Source: Methanolobus tindarius DSM 2278 (lineage in GTDB: Archaea > Halobacteriota > Methanosarcinia > Methanosarcinales > Methanosarcinaceae). From it: DNA of 64,000 nucleotides. Below the pieces are notes generated by a model. That model was not told the DNA's origin and did no database searches. It worked only from the letters and a program-made list of their open reading frames with translations. The DNA is taken from the NCBI RefSeq assembly GCF_000504205.1, contig NZ_AZAJ01000001.1, forward strand, positions 1,214,879 to 1,278,878. The letters run 5' to 3'. The translations under genes and the position numbers were made by a program. Below are positions 8,014 to 16,588 of this stretch, piece by piece; positions within the stretch are counted from its first letter, which is position 1; every line of letters starts with the position of its first letter.

Positions 8014-10665
8014 TTATGAAAGCTTACCTTTTATTTCATTCAATTTGTTCAAAGCCTCAATTGGAGTCATTGAATTAATATCCAGTTTTTTCAGCTCTTC
8101 AAGAACAGGGTCCGGTGTAGATTCACCATAAGATGCATCCTGATCAAACAATATTACCTGGGTATATTTGGAACTGCTGCGCTGTTTCTTTTTACTACCC
8201 TTGCGGTCCTCTTCACTAAGCATACACTCATCCTCAATATCCTCGAGAATCTCCTTTGCCCTGGAAGTAACTGCATGGGGAACACCGGCTATTCTTGCAA
8301 CATGGATACCATAACTCCTGTCTGTTGCACCCGGAACGATTTTACGCAGGAAGACAAGGTCCTCACCATCTTCCTTTACGGCAATATGATAATTCTTAAC
8401 CCTCTTTAGACTGGCAGCAACTTCTGTAAGCTGGTGGTAGTGCGTTGCGAAAAGTGACCTGACACCGACACGTCCCTTGTTGTGAATGTACTCAACAACG
8501 GCCTTTGCGATGCTGTAACCATCGTAAGTACTTGTACCCCTGCCGATCTCATCCAGCAGTACAAGGCTTTTAGGTGTCGCATTGTTCAGGATATTGGCAA
8601 GTTCCACCATTTCAACCATGAAGGTACTCTGCCCACTTGCAAGGTCATCAAAAGCACCGACCCTTGTGAAAACCCTGTCAACAATTCCGATGGAAGCATG
8701 TGATGCAGGTACAAAAGAACCGGACTGCGCCATGATGACTATCATAGCAATCTGCCTCATGTATGTGGATTTTCCGGCCATGTTCGGTCCGGTTATGAGC
8801 TGGAACTGGTTTTCACTGCAATCCATTTCGGTATCATTTGGAACAAAACCACCCGGAACTGCATTCTCCACAACCGGATGCCTGCCATCCCGGATAAGCA
8901 ACCTGCAATCAGGAGTTATCGCAGGTCTTACGTAATTGTTATTGGCTGCAACTTCAGCAAGGTTTGCAAGCACGTCCAGCGTGCCAATAAGAGCTGCAGT
9001 TTCCTGCAACTGTCTGGAATGTGATGCAACAATAGAATTTAGCTCTGTGAGAAGTTCGTATTCAAGAGCCACCATTTTCTCATCAGCCGAAAGTATGGCA
9101 CTCTCACGCTCTTTCAGTTCAGGAGTATAGAACCTTTCAGCATTGGTCATTGTCTGCTTCCTGATATAATCATCAGGAACCTGTGAGATGTTGGCCTTTG
9201 TAACCTCAAGGTAATAACCAAAAACCTTGTTATAACCTACTTTCAGGGACTTTATCCCGGTCCTGTCACGTTCTTTCTGCTGGAACTTTGCAATCCATTG
9301 TTTTCCGTTCTTTGAAAGATCGAACAGTTCATCAAGCTGCTCATTGTAACCGGGTTTTATCATTCCTCCATCCCTTACACTAAGAGGAGGTTCCTCCACA
9401 ATTGCGCTGTCAATTAGTTTTGCAAGCTCATCAAGTTCTGCAAATGATGAAAGCTTTGATGAAGTGCTCTCAAGCAATTTTATGTCTTTGCATCCCTGAA
9501 GAGAATCAAGCAAAAGAGGAACGGATTCAAGGGATTTCTTCAGGGATACAAGGTCCCTTGCATTGGAGTTTCCATACATGACCCTTCCAACAAGACGTTC
9601 CATGTCCTTTACATAGGAAAGATGAGCACGAATGTCGAATCTAACAAGTGTATTATCATGAAGCCATGAAACAGCATCCAGACGGTCATTGATAGCATCC
9701 ACAGAAATCAGTGGTTTCAGCAGCCATTTCTGCAATTGTCTTCTGCCCATTGGAGTTTTTGTTTCGTCAAGGACACCGATAAGAGATGCATCGTTTCCTT
9801 CTCCCCTGACATTTCTGACAATTTCCAGATTCCTGAGGGTAATGGCATCAAGAACCATGAACTCCGAATCAAAATAAGTCTTTAGTGTCTGAACCTGGGA
9901 GAGTTCCCTCATCTGGGTGTCTGTCGCATAACGCAATGCTGCACCTGCAGATGAAACTGCTGCCAGTAGTTCACTGCAACCCATGCCCTCTAAAGTGGAC
10001 ACTTTAAAGTGATCAAGGAGAACTTTTTCAGCAATTTTACTATCGAATAAATCCTCATCAAACTCATGAATAATTATCCTCAGGTCTTTTATTCTCTCTT
10101 TAAGGTGAGTATCTTTTAGCAGAGACGGAGGCATAATGCACTCTGAAGGACCCATGCGTGCAAGTTCACTTATGATGCGGTCATATGGATGCTCATCCGT
10201 AAGCTGGGTTGCAAGAAATTCTCCCGTAGAAATGTCCAGGAAAGACAAACCAAATTCGCCTTTATCGGCATACAGAGCCACAAGATAGTTATTAGAAGAA
10301 TCCGAGAACATGGAAGAGTCCATAGCAGTACCCGGAGTTACAACCCTTACAACTCCTCTTTTGACAACTCCTTTGGCCTTTTTCGGGTCTTCAAGCTGCT
10401 CGCATATGGCAACCTTATAGCCTTTTTTGATAAGCCGGGGAAGATAATTGTCAATTGCATGATAAGGAATGCCTGCAAGTGGCATCTTTTCCCCATCCTT
10501 ACTTTTACCGCGGGTTGTCAGGGTAATCTCAAGTTCCTGAGCAATTGTTTTAGCATCCTCTCCAAAGGACTCGTAAAAATCCCCCATTCTGAAGAATATG
10601 AGGGCGTCCTTATGCTCTTCCTTTGCTGCATAATACTGTTGCATGGCAGGGGTTACTTTACTCAT
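8014..10665 (-). CDS. mutS: DNA mismatch repair protein MutS
   Basis: This 883-residue MutS1 protein has the mismatch-reading F-x-E motif in GDFYESFG (Phe30, Glu32), the connector, lever and clamp domains, then the ABC ATPase with Walker A GPNMAGKST near residue 625, Walker B LVLLDEIGRGTS and the ATHYHQL segment. It recognises mispairs and recruits MutL in the cytoplasm. The C-terminus ends in a short helical dimerisation tail. It is a full-length bacterial-type MutS, known in many Methanosarcinales. It is unlinked by operon to mutL but shares its upstream box. Confidence 0.97.
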   Translation of the reverse strand: MSKVTPAMQQYYAAKEEHKDALIFFRMGDFYESFGEDAKTIAQELEITLTTRGKSKDGEKMPLAGIPYHAIDNYLPRLIKKGYKVAICEQLEDPKKAKGVVKRGVVRVVTPGTAMDSSMFSDSSNNYLVALYADKGEFGLSFLDISTGEFLATQLTDEHPYDRIISELARMGPSECIMPPSLLKDTHLKERIKDLRIIIHEFDEDLFDSKIAEKVLLDHFKVSTLEGMGCSELLAAVSSAGAALRYATDTQMRELSQVQTLKTYFDSEFMVLDAITLRNLEIVRNVRGEGNDASLIGVLDETKTPMGRRQLQKWLLKPLISVDAINDRLDAVSWLHDNTLVRFDIRAHLSYVKDMERLVGRVMYGNSNARDLVSLKKSLESVPLLLDSLQGCKDIKLLESTSSKLSSFAELDELAKLIDSAIVEEPPLSVRDGGMIKPGYNEQLDELFDLSKNGKQWIAKFQQKERDRTGIKSLKVGYNKVFGYYLEVTKANISQVPDDYIRKQTMTNAERFYTPELKERESAILSADEKMVALEYELLTELNSIVASHSRQLQETAALIGTLDVLANLAEVAANNNYVRPAITPDCRLLIRDGRHPVVENAVPGGFVPNDTEMDCSENQFQLITGPNMAGKSTYMRQIAMIVIMAQSGSFVPASHASIGIVDRVFTRVGAFDDLASGQSTFMVEMVELANILNNATPKSLVLLDEIGRGTSTYDGYSIAKAVVEYIHNKGRVGVRSLFATHYHQLTEVAASLKRVKNYHIAVKEDGEDLVFLRKIVPGATDRSYGIHVARIAGVPHAVTSRAKEILEDIEDECMLSEEDRKGSKKKQRSSSKYTQVILFDQDASYGESTPDPVLEELKKLDINSMTPIEALNKLNEIKGKLS

Positions 10666-10703
10666 GATGATTCACACAAAATTGGTGCTGCAAATTATCT
10701 GGC

Positions 10704-10723
10704 TGTTAGTATTTTTGTGTTTT
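10704..10723 (-). promoter_or_regulatory. 20-bp box upstream of mutS, identical to one upstream of mutL
   Basis: This copy of TGTTAGTATTTTTGTGTTTT begins 39 bases before the mutS start. Similarity to the mutL copy extends beyond the 20 identical bases: GCAAA, then ATCT, precede it and CAT follows it at both sites. Its closeness to the start codon favours a promoter or operator. Confidence 0.55.
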
Positions 10724-10837
10724 GCATCACAAAAATGAAAACAATAGATATATCTACTAAATTAGTCTTAGAATAGATAGAAAGTATTTATAATTCAGTA
10801 AAATACTTTCCATGATTTTCAATAGAAGGGTGATGTT

Positions 10838-11161
10838 GTGGAATCAAATATAGTAGATGATAACGAAAAATATTGTACTAAATGTGGTGCAGTGATAAAC
10901 AAAGAAGCTGTAATCTGTCCAAAATGTGGTGTCAGACAACCTGCATCCAGCACTCCGGGCTCAAGGAATAAAGTTGCGGCAGGTGTTCTTGGAATACTTC
11001 TTGGAGGATTAGGAGCACATAAATTCTATTTAGGCCAGGTTGGAGTGGGAATACTATATCTATGTTTTAGCTGGACTATGATACCTGCCATCATTGGTCT
11101 TGTGGAAGGAATAATATACCTCACAATGTGTGACGAAGATTTTGATATGAAATATAACTAG
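10838..11161 (+). CDS. Zinc-ribbon and TM2-domain membrane protein
   Basis: The 107-residue protein has a zinc ribbon (CTKCG...CPKCG, residues 13-32) and a TM2 domain: NKVAAGVLGILLGGLGAHKFYLGQ followed by a second helix. TM2 proteins are small membrane proteins of unknown biochemical role. The start is a GTG supported by GGGTGAT six bases upstream. The next gene begins 10 bp after its stop, so they are probably co-transcribed. Confidence 0.8.
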   Translation: MESNIVDDNEKYCTKCGAVINKEAVICPKCGVRQPASSTPGSRNKVAAGVLGILLGGLGAHKFYLGQVGVGILYLCFSWTMIPAIIGLVEGIIYLTMCDEDFDMKYN

Positions 11162-11170
11162 TATTTCAAA

Positions 11171-11644
11171 ATGTCCGGCACTAATTTGCTCAAAGATGAA
11201 ATAATCAAAGGACTAAATGAAACTTCAAAATATTTGCTGTCTCATCACTCATGTGAAGAGTATTACAAATGCCTGAAATTAGAGTATGGCAAAAAAACGT
11301 ATTATTTTTGTTCCAGGTGCCTTGGGATATATATTGGCCTGATAGCTAATTGTTTGTATTATATTTACATCTCGAAAACAAGCCTGCCTTATTCTATGAT
11401 ATTTTTGCTTCCCGCATTTGCACTCATTGACTGGACAATCACTGCATTTGGATTCAATAAAAGTAGCAATAGCTTAAGAATCTTATCGGGGTTCCTGCTT
11501 GGAATTGCATATTTCAATGGGGTACTGGTATTTCTCAGAGATTTTCCAGATTACAATGTAGCTGCAATAGGAGTATTTTATGCATTGTTTGCATTAATTC
11601 TTCTATATCTAAAGGAAAGAAAGAGGAAGCACACTATTCTGTAA
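11171..11644 (+). CDS. DUF2085-like membrane protein
   Basis: The 157-residue protein has about four membrane helices and the motif CSRCLGIYIG at residues 45-54, which resembles the C-x-R-C-x-G-(Y)-G signature of DUF2085 proteins. An upstream HHSCEEYYKC cluster may add metal ligands. Function unknown. It follows the TM2 gene closely on the same strand and ends 11 bp before the convergent methyltransferase gene. Confidence 0.7.
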   Translation: MSGTNLLKDEIIKGLNETSKYLLSHHSCEEYYKCLKLEYGKKTYYFCSRCLGIYIGLIANCLYYIYISKTSLPYSMIFLLPAFALIDWTITAFGFNKSSNSLRILSGFLLGIAYFNGVLVFLRDFPDYNVAAIGVFYALFALILLYLKERKRKHTIL

Positions 11645-11655
11645 CTAATTGGAAA

Positions 11656-12339
11656 TCAGATAGTCTGAATTTTCAACATCGTGTTCCCGCCCTTCTGGAA
11701 CTCATATTCCACTTTATCCTCACTGACAACATAACCCTGTGAAACTAGTTCCCCTATGATTTCATCCAGATGTATGGATTTTCTTGAATTCAAATCAACC
11801 AGTGGAAATATCCTGACTTCTCCGGCAACCCTTAAAAGTTCATTAATTGCCCGTACATGAAAATCATAAGATAGCTGCTCTGAGTATAAGAACAGCAAAT
11901 GTGATACAAGTACCAAATCAAAAGAAGCATCTTCTAATGGTAGTTCAGGCAACCCGCCAGCAACATACCTTCCCTGCTTTTTGCCTTTCTCAAAATCATC
12001 AAGGAAGAGGCTCATAGAACTCATGCGGATTTTACCCAATTCTTCAACCGAGGATATGTTCTTCCAGATGAACTTGTCCTGGTTTGCCCTTGTCTGCTCC
12101 AGCACCTCCAAATAAGTTTCATCAATCCTTTTTTGAATCCTTTCCCTGTCCAGCTCATAGAGAGGATCAACTGAAACAACCGATTTACCTTTCCTGTTCA
12201 TCTCGCAATTAAAACTGGCAGGGCCATCACCACATCCCAGAATGGATTTGTCCAGGTCTTCATCATTAAGACTGAACATGTCGACATATTCCTGAAAAGA
12301 ACGTCCCCAGGGGACAACATTCTGATAATGGACTGACAT
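11656..12339 (-). CDS. Class I SAM-dependent methyltransferase
   Basis: From the ATG at 12339 the protein has 227 residues. The SAM-binding motif I is seen as ILGCGDGPASF near residues 33-43, followed by an acidic motif II (VVSVDPLYEL) and a motif IV-like segment ASFDLVLVSHLLFLY. The target is unknown. The frame is open to 12438, but the residues upstream of MSVHYQNVVPWG do not look like part of the family, and TTTTATATTA near 12400 is a plausible TATA box. No clear ribosome binding site is seen. Confidence 0.78.
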   Translation of the reverse strand: MSVHYQNVVPWGRSFQEYVDMFSLNDEDLDKSILGCGDGPASFNCEMNRKGKSVVSVDPLYELDRERIQKRIDETYLEVLEQTRANQDKFIWKNISSVEELGKIRMSSMSLFLDDFEKGKKQGRYVAGGLPELPLEDASFDLVLVSHLLFLYSEQLSYDFHVRAINELLRVAGEVRIFPLVDLNSRKSIHLDEIIGELVSQGYVVSEDKVEYEFQKGGNTMLKIQTI

Positions 12340-12471
12340 GAGAAAAATTATGGTTTTTATGTCAGATAAATGTGGTGAAAAACGTGGTGAATGTGATGAA
12401 TAATATAAAAGAGAAACATTGAGAGAAACATCGTGCAAAAGTATAATAATTTACAAAATTAATTATGATTG

Positions 12472-12960
12472 ATGTTTGGGATTGAATCACTATACTCTGC
12501 AGAAGGTATGTTTACCTATGCGCTGGTATTTTTGCTGGCAGCTACACCGTGGATAGAAATACTTGTTGTAATCCCGGCAGGAATAGCTCTTGGATTAAAT
12601 CCTCTGGCAGTTTCCATACTTGCTTTCACTGGAAATCTTACAACTGTTTATTTACTGATTTTTGCATATCATCAGTTGTCATCTGCATTTGAGAAACGCA
12701 AATCAGGTGAGAACAAAAAGCCACCTACAAAGAGAAAAATGAAGGCAATTCAGATATGGAACAAATACGGTTTGCCAGGGCTTGCATTTATTTCCCCGAT
12801 GACAGTTGGCACACATTTTGCCACATTTGTTGCCCTTAGTTTCAAATCAAAAAAATATATGGTGACAATGTGGATCACCTTGAGTATTTTTGTCTGGACT
12901 GTTATTGTCACGGTTCTATCCTATTACGGAATAGAAAGTCTGAAATGGATGTTGGGATGA
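12472..12960 (+). CDS. Small multidrug export protein family (COG2426-like)
   Basis: The 162-residue membrane protein has four or five helices with ATPWIEILVVIPAGIALGLNP near the N-terminus, typical of the family named putative small multi-drug export proteins. A basic cytoplasmic loop (KRKSGENKKPPTKRKMK) lies in the middle. Transport activity is not proven for the family. I start at the ATG at 12472; a TTG immediately before it is in frame. Confidence 0.75.
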   Translation: MFGIESLYSAEGMFTYALVFLLAATPWIEILVVIPAGIALGLNPLAVSILAFTGNLTTVYLLIFAYHQLSSAFEKRKSGENKKPPTKRKMKAIQIWNKYGLPGLAFISPMTVGTHFATFVALSFKSKKYMVTMWITLSIFVWTVIVTVLSYYGIESLKWMLG

Positions 12961-12967
12961 AGATATT

Positions 12968-13354
12968 TCAATTTTCCCGCTGCATCAGCACATATCCCAT
13001 CCCTATAGTGTAAATCGGCATGGAAAGATAACGCATTCCGATATCAGTAAAATACTGCATAACAGTCATCTGGAAAAATCCACCGTACACCATTGAGAGA
13101 TCCAGTGCAAGATTGACAAGCAGCCAGATTAGGCCAAGAACGATTCCCTCGTTCCGATAATCATATTCAACATCCCTGAAATACCTCACTGCAAGAACCA
13201 CACCTACAAGCGCACCTGTAACTACCATTATGGATTTGAAGAATGTCTCATCTATGATGAAATTTCCCTGCCTGTCCACGAATGCAAAAGATATGATAAA
13301 AGGAACCAGCCATACTATCAGTCCGTAAAGGACCATTTTGAGATATTTGTTCAT
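12968..13354 (-). CDS. Four-helix membrane protein, function unknown
   Basis: The 128-residue protein has four predicted membrane helices (about residues 5-25, 40-57, 70-88 and 98-123) with short charged loops such as RYFRDVEYDYRNEG. No family was recognised. An ATG preceded by GAGAGGATTCC on the minus strand supports the start. It converges with the export gene upstream in coordinates, with stops 8 bp apart. Confidence 0.65.
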   Translation of the reverse strand: MNKYLKMVLYGLIVWLVPFIISFAFVDRQGNFIIDETFFKSIMVVTGALVGVVLAVRYFRDVEYDYRNEGIVLGLIWLLVNLALDLSMVYGGFFQMTVMQYFTDIGMRYLSMPIYTIGMGYVLMQREN

Positions 13355-13393
13355 TTGGAATCCTCTCTCAGCTTATAGTTTATAATATCTGGA

Positions 13394-13438
13394 TTTGACT
13401 GAAATAAATACTTGCTGTTTCTGAACTATTTCCTGCAA
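13394..13438. repeat. 45-bp imperfect direct repeat, left copy
   Basis: This sequence downstream of the MerR gene matches 41531-41575 at 39 of 45 positions in the same orientation, including GAAATAAATA and TGTTTCT. Together the copies bracket the island. They could be a diverged attachment duplication or related 3' ends of two genes. Confidence 0.5.
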
Positions 13439-13447
13439 AATGTTACA

Positions 13448-14251
13448 TTACAATGGTTTTACAGGAATCTGGACCTCAGTCAGTAATTCCTCTTCGGAAA
13501 CTTCATTCGGATCGTTCAGGTATAATGATCTGGAAGGACCTGCAGCCTTAAGATCGTTATTTTTGATGTATTCAAAAAGACGGGTATATGCTACTCCCAC
13601 TTCCTCATAGGGTCCCTTATGGATAGCCGATACAACATTAGCAGCCGGCAATGTTACCATTTCAACGTCAAAATTATCGGTAGTAATGCTACCTGATACC
13701 GGAAGAGCAACTTCAATATTTGCTTCTGTTTCTTTGTATTCCTCATCATGGCAGATGAACATACAGGGTCCTGTCAACCTGAGATTGTTTCGGGGATTAT
13801 TTTGTGATTCTACGAACCCGAATAATTCTCCTATGAGTTTCCCTATTGTCACTTCATAGTTTCCAATCTCTTTTTTGCTTAACACACGCATCTGCGGGAC
13901 TTCTTTAATTGCTGGTTCTGATACTGACATACTATACAACTCCAATGTGTCTTTTTGTCTGAGCAAGACCTGTTGTACTCTCTGCAGTTTGAGAATTTCC
14001 TTCTCTGTGTGTGCGCATCTTTTCTGCATAAGTACACTGATAGTGGCACTGTCACTTTTTTCCTCTGCATCCAGCAAGGTAGCTATCTCATCAAGAGAGA
14101 ATCCCATCCAGGAAAGAGTTCGTATCTTTACTCCTCTTTCTATCTGATCATAGGTGTAGCAACGGTAATTGGTGAATGCATCTTTTGCCTCAGGTACAAG
14201 AAGACCTTTCTTGTCATAGAGACGAAGGGCTTTCTGCGTCAGGTGCGTCAT
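13448..14251 (-). CDS. MerR-family regulator with GyrI-like effector domain
   Basis: The N-terminal MerR helix-turn-helix is followed by a coiled-coil linker and a GyrI-like small-molecule binding domain ending in TEVQIPVKPL, the layout of BmrR-type multidrug-sensing regulators. The last unambiguous start is the ATG at 14251 (MTHLTQKALRLYDKKG), but the homology begins earlier, at CTIGKFSL, in a frame with no good start. An ATG at 14276 (MYN) is one base out of frame; deleting one A would give a normal MerR N-terminus. The gene may be frameshifted at its 5' end next to the island boundary. Confidence 0.75.
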   Translation of the reverse strand: MTHLTQKALRLYDKKGLLVPEAKDAFTNYRCYTYDQIERGVKIRTLSWMGFSLDEIATLLDAEEKSDSATISVLMQKRCAHTEKEILKLQRVQQVLLRQKDTLELYSMSVSEPAIKEVPQMRVLSKKEIGNYEVTIGKLIGELFGFVESQNNPRNNLRLTGPCMFICHDEEYKETEANIEVALPVSGSITTDNFDVEMVTLPAANVVSAIHKGPYEEVGVAYTRLFEYIKNNDLKAAGPSRSLYLNDPNEVSEEELLTEVQIPVKPL

Positions 14252-14264
14252 CAGGGAAAATTTT

Positions 14265-14298
14265 CCAATTGTACATTTATTATAAACGATAATATATC
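14265..14298. repeat. 34-bp sequence repeated in inverted orientation at the other island end
   Basis: The promoter and start region of the MerR gene matches the reverse complement of 41417-41450 at 30 of 34 positions. It contains CCAATTGTACA and GATAATATATC. On the minus strand GATATATTATC is a good TATA element for the regulator gene. Confidence 0.5.
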
Positions 14299-14347
14299 GA
14301 TACCTATAAATTGCCTTGAGGTATACAGATATTAAGAGGTATCTTTC

Positions 14348-15985
14348 ATGGCTGCACCAAAAACGGCAAACCATTTTCTATCCATTGACGAAATCGAAGC
14401 AGACCGAAAAGTAAAGCTCTGGTTCAAAAAGAAGGAGCTGAAACCAAAAACAAAAATAAGCTATTTGCACGCAATGCAACAATTCTGCGACCTTTGGGAA
14501 ATGACGCCATCAGAGCTTTTCAGGGAAGCAAAAGCAGATGTCAAAGACCCCGACCTTTGGGTAAATGAATACTGTCACATCGAAAAAATCATCGAGTTCA
14601 AGGACCATTTGAACAACTTCAAGATAGGCGTTAAGGGTGGTAAAGGATACGCAAGACAGACCATCAAAACCAAAATGAATGCCGTTGTGGAATTCTACAG
14701 GAAAAATGGCATTGAGATTGGAAAAGATGAACGATATGTCAAGGACGGTACTCTAGTTCAGCCACAAAACAGGAAAATTCCTGATGAAGCGGTCATGTCT
14801 GATGTCACTGCATGTAAGTTGGACGAGTTCGAAGAAGCGTTCATATTAGGTCAATCGTCAAGTGGATTGGCGAATGCTGACATGGCAAACATCACAATAG
14901 AGCAGTTCAAGAAAGGATTCAGACCTGAGACCGGTGTGACTTTGTTGCATGTGACGAGGGTCAAGACAGGAGTTGAATTCCGTACTTTCTTCTCGATTGA
15001 GGCCACAGATTCCATCAATCGATATATACAGAAACGCCAACTTAAGCCGGACTCTTACAACAGATGTGTCCTCACAGGTCATGAAAAGCAGAAAATAACC
15101 AGTGATGACAATTATCTGTTTTGTCAACGTTCCATTGCAAAGCAGTACCTTGAACCCGAATCTGAGTATATGGGAAAGCATACTAAATATGCTGAAGCTC
15201 AAGACAAATTCGAAAAAGCAATGGCACGTGGCGATATTGAAGCAATGCAACAACATAAACTTGTAATGGAAGAGTGGCGAAAATACAAGTATGAGACCCA
15301 AGAGGACATCCGAAAGCTCACCAATGCGGTTATCATGAAGATGTACAGGAAAATTGCCACCAAATCCGGCCATGGCGGTGAAAAATGGGAATGGGATGAT
15401 GTCAGGGGTCACAAGGTAAGAGCCTTTTTCGGCAACAGCCTCCTGAATTTTACCAATTCAAAAGACAAAGTAAAATACTTGATGGGTCACAAGCAATCGG
15501 TAGTGGATGACGCATATTTTAAGTACACTGATGAAGTGCTCGAAGACTTCTATGTGTCTCAATGTCTCCCTAGATTGCATTTCAGTGATACCAAGGTGTA
15601 TGAACTTGATGCACCTGCAAAGAAGAAATTACTTGAGGAAAATGAAGCCCTCAAAGCCAAAGTCGAAGCACAGGACCAACAACAGGCCGAAATGTCCGAA
15701 AGGCTCTCAAAGCTCGAAATTCTTGCTGAGATGCGTCAAAGGTCCGTGGATTCCGTGACTGAAATATGGGATAATCACATTGAAGAGACAAAACGAGACA
15801 GTGAAGCAGAGCCAATATCAAGTCAAAACCTGCCTCAATTGCCTGCAAAGTTCGAAATTAAGCCACAGTCAAAGGAAAGCATAGAGCGTGAAATCAAAGA
15901 CCTCGAATGGCATCTTTCGAAGTATCCAAGTGAGGAAGGAAACACAATGCTTGCAAAATTGCGTGAAAAGCTTGCAGGGATGTAA
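14348..15985 (+). CDS. Tyrosine recombinase/integrase with C-terminal coiled coil
   Basis: The 545-residue protein has an N-terminal SAM-like DNA-binding region (about residues 20-130), a catalytic domain with RGHKVR (HxxR, near residue 355), YLMGHKQ and a DDAYFKYTD tyrosine segment near residue 390, and a coiled-coil tail from about 425. The usual first catalytic Arg box is divergent (SSSGLANADMANI, no Arg), as in some archaeal integrases. It probably inserts and excises the element that makes up at least the left part of the island. GAGGT seven bases before the ATG is the ribosome binding site. It diverges from the MerR gene. Confidence 0.82.
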   Translation: MAAPKTANHFLSIDEIEADRKVKLWFKKKELKPKTKISYLHAMQQFCDLWEMTPSELFREAKADVKDPDLWVNEYCHIEKIIEFKDHLNNFKIGVKGGKGYARQTIKTKMNAVVEFYRKNGIEIGKDERYVKDGTLVQPQNRKIPDEAVMSDVTACKLDEFEEAFILGQSSSGLANADMANITIEQFKKGFRPETGVTLLHVTRVKTGVEFRTFFSIEATDSINRYIQKRQLKPDSYNRCVLTGHEKQKITSDDNYLFCQRSIAKQYLEPESEYMGKHTKYAEAQDKFEKAMARGDIEAMQQHKLVMEEWRKYKYETQEDIRKLTNAVIMKMYRKIATKSGHGGEKWEWDDVRGHKVRAFFGNSLLNFTNSKDKVKYLMGHKQSVVDDAYFKYTDEVLEDFYVSQCLPRLHFSDTKVYELDAPAKKKLLEENEALKAKVEAQDQQQAEMSERLSKLEILAEMRQRSVDSVTEIWDNHIEETKRDSEAEPISSQNLPQLPAKFEIKPQSKESIEREIKDLEWHLSKYPSEEGNTMLAKLREKLAGM

Positions 15986-16095
15986 TAACCCTGCAACCTT
16001 TCACCCTTTCACCTTTTTATGCGGCAACTCTACGAATTCATTGCAAAACCCCCTAAAAAATCCCCCATTTATTTTAATTTCCGGTTGTACATTAT

Positions 16096-16131
16096 ATATT
16101 TAGTTACTATATTTTTACTAGTTCTAAATAT
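16096..16131. repeat. Inverted repeat between integrase and RHH gene
   Basis: Perfect 8-bp arms ATATTTAG and CTAAATAT are separated by 20 bp. It lies about 130 bp before the ribbon-helix-helix gene and could be an operator or recombination-accessory site; nothing in the sequence decides. Confidence 0.35.
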
Positions 16132-16259
16132 CAAATTCCCGGATACCACGTGACTTTTAAACTTTTTTAACATCGCTATCGGGTACAGCATTGGATAGAA
16201 AATGTATTTATACTACAATACTTTTGTTATTTTTGTTATTAATTGAAAGAGGTCAAAAA

Positions 16260-16412
16260 ATGTACAAAGAATATGGAACAAAAACCAGCAGCGTATCGTT
16301 CAAACCTGATGTATGGTCAGTCATGGAATCAGAAAGGGGAGATATCCCGAGAAGTGTAATCATTAATCGAGCACTTCGCTCATATTATGGCATTGAACCA
16401 GTGCAAGCCTGA
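16260..16412 (+). CDS. Ribbon-helix-helix DNA-binding protein
   Basis: The ATG at 16260 follows GAAAGAGGTC and gives a 50-residue protein whose strand-helix-helix pattern (SSVSFKPDVWSVMESERGDI, then SVIINRALRSYYG) fits MetJ/Arc/CopG regulators. Such small proteins control copy number or repress early genes in plasmids and viruses. A longer frame from 16191 would add an implausible Leu-rich segment. It lies between the integrase and a helicase-like gene. Confidence 0.65.
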   Translation: MYKEYGTKTSSVSFKPDVWSVMESERGDIPRSVIINRALRSYYGIEPVQA

Positions 16413-16426
16413 TGAAGAACAGAAGC

Positions 16427-16457
16427 GGCCACCGGCGAGATGATAAGACCGGTGGCC
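16427..16457. repeat. Strong hairpin after the RHH gene
   Basis: Perfect 9-bp stem GGCCACCGG/CCGGTGGCC with a 13-base loop, 15 bp after the RHH stop. No T-run follows directly, so it is not a classical terminator; a replication or regulatory structure is possible. Confidence 0.55.
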
Positions 16458-16531
16458 AGAGATGTACCCATGAGAACTTAGAATAAGAAGCTTATAAACA
16501 TTTTCATGAAATATTAAAAAAATAGTGCGCC

Positions 16532-16555
16532 GCCATTGTTCACCACAACAATGGC
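16532..16555. repeat. Second strong hairpin before the helicase-like gene
   Basis: Perfect 9-bp stem GCCATTGTT/AACAATGGC with a 6-base loop, flanked by GCGC on both sides. It lies 33 bp before the next start codon and 75 bp after the first hairpin. Confidence 0.55.
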
Positions 16556-16588
16556 AACGAGCGCCTTAACGATAGAAGTTGTATATAC

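Noticed and set aside
14318-14343. GAGGTATA/GAGGTATC copies before the integrase as regulator sites
   Set aside because: The second copy is the ribosome binding site, and the same octamer serves that role before hsdR.
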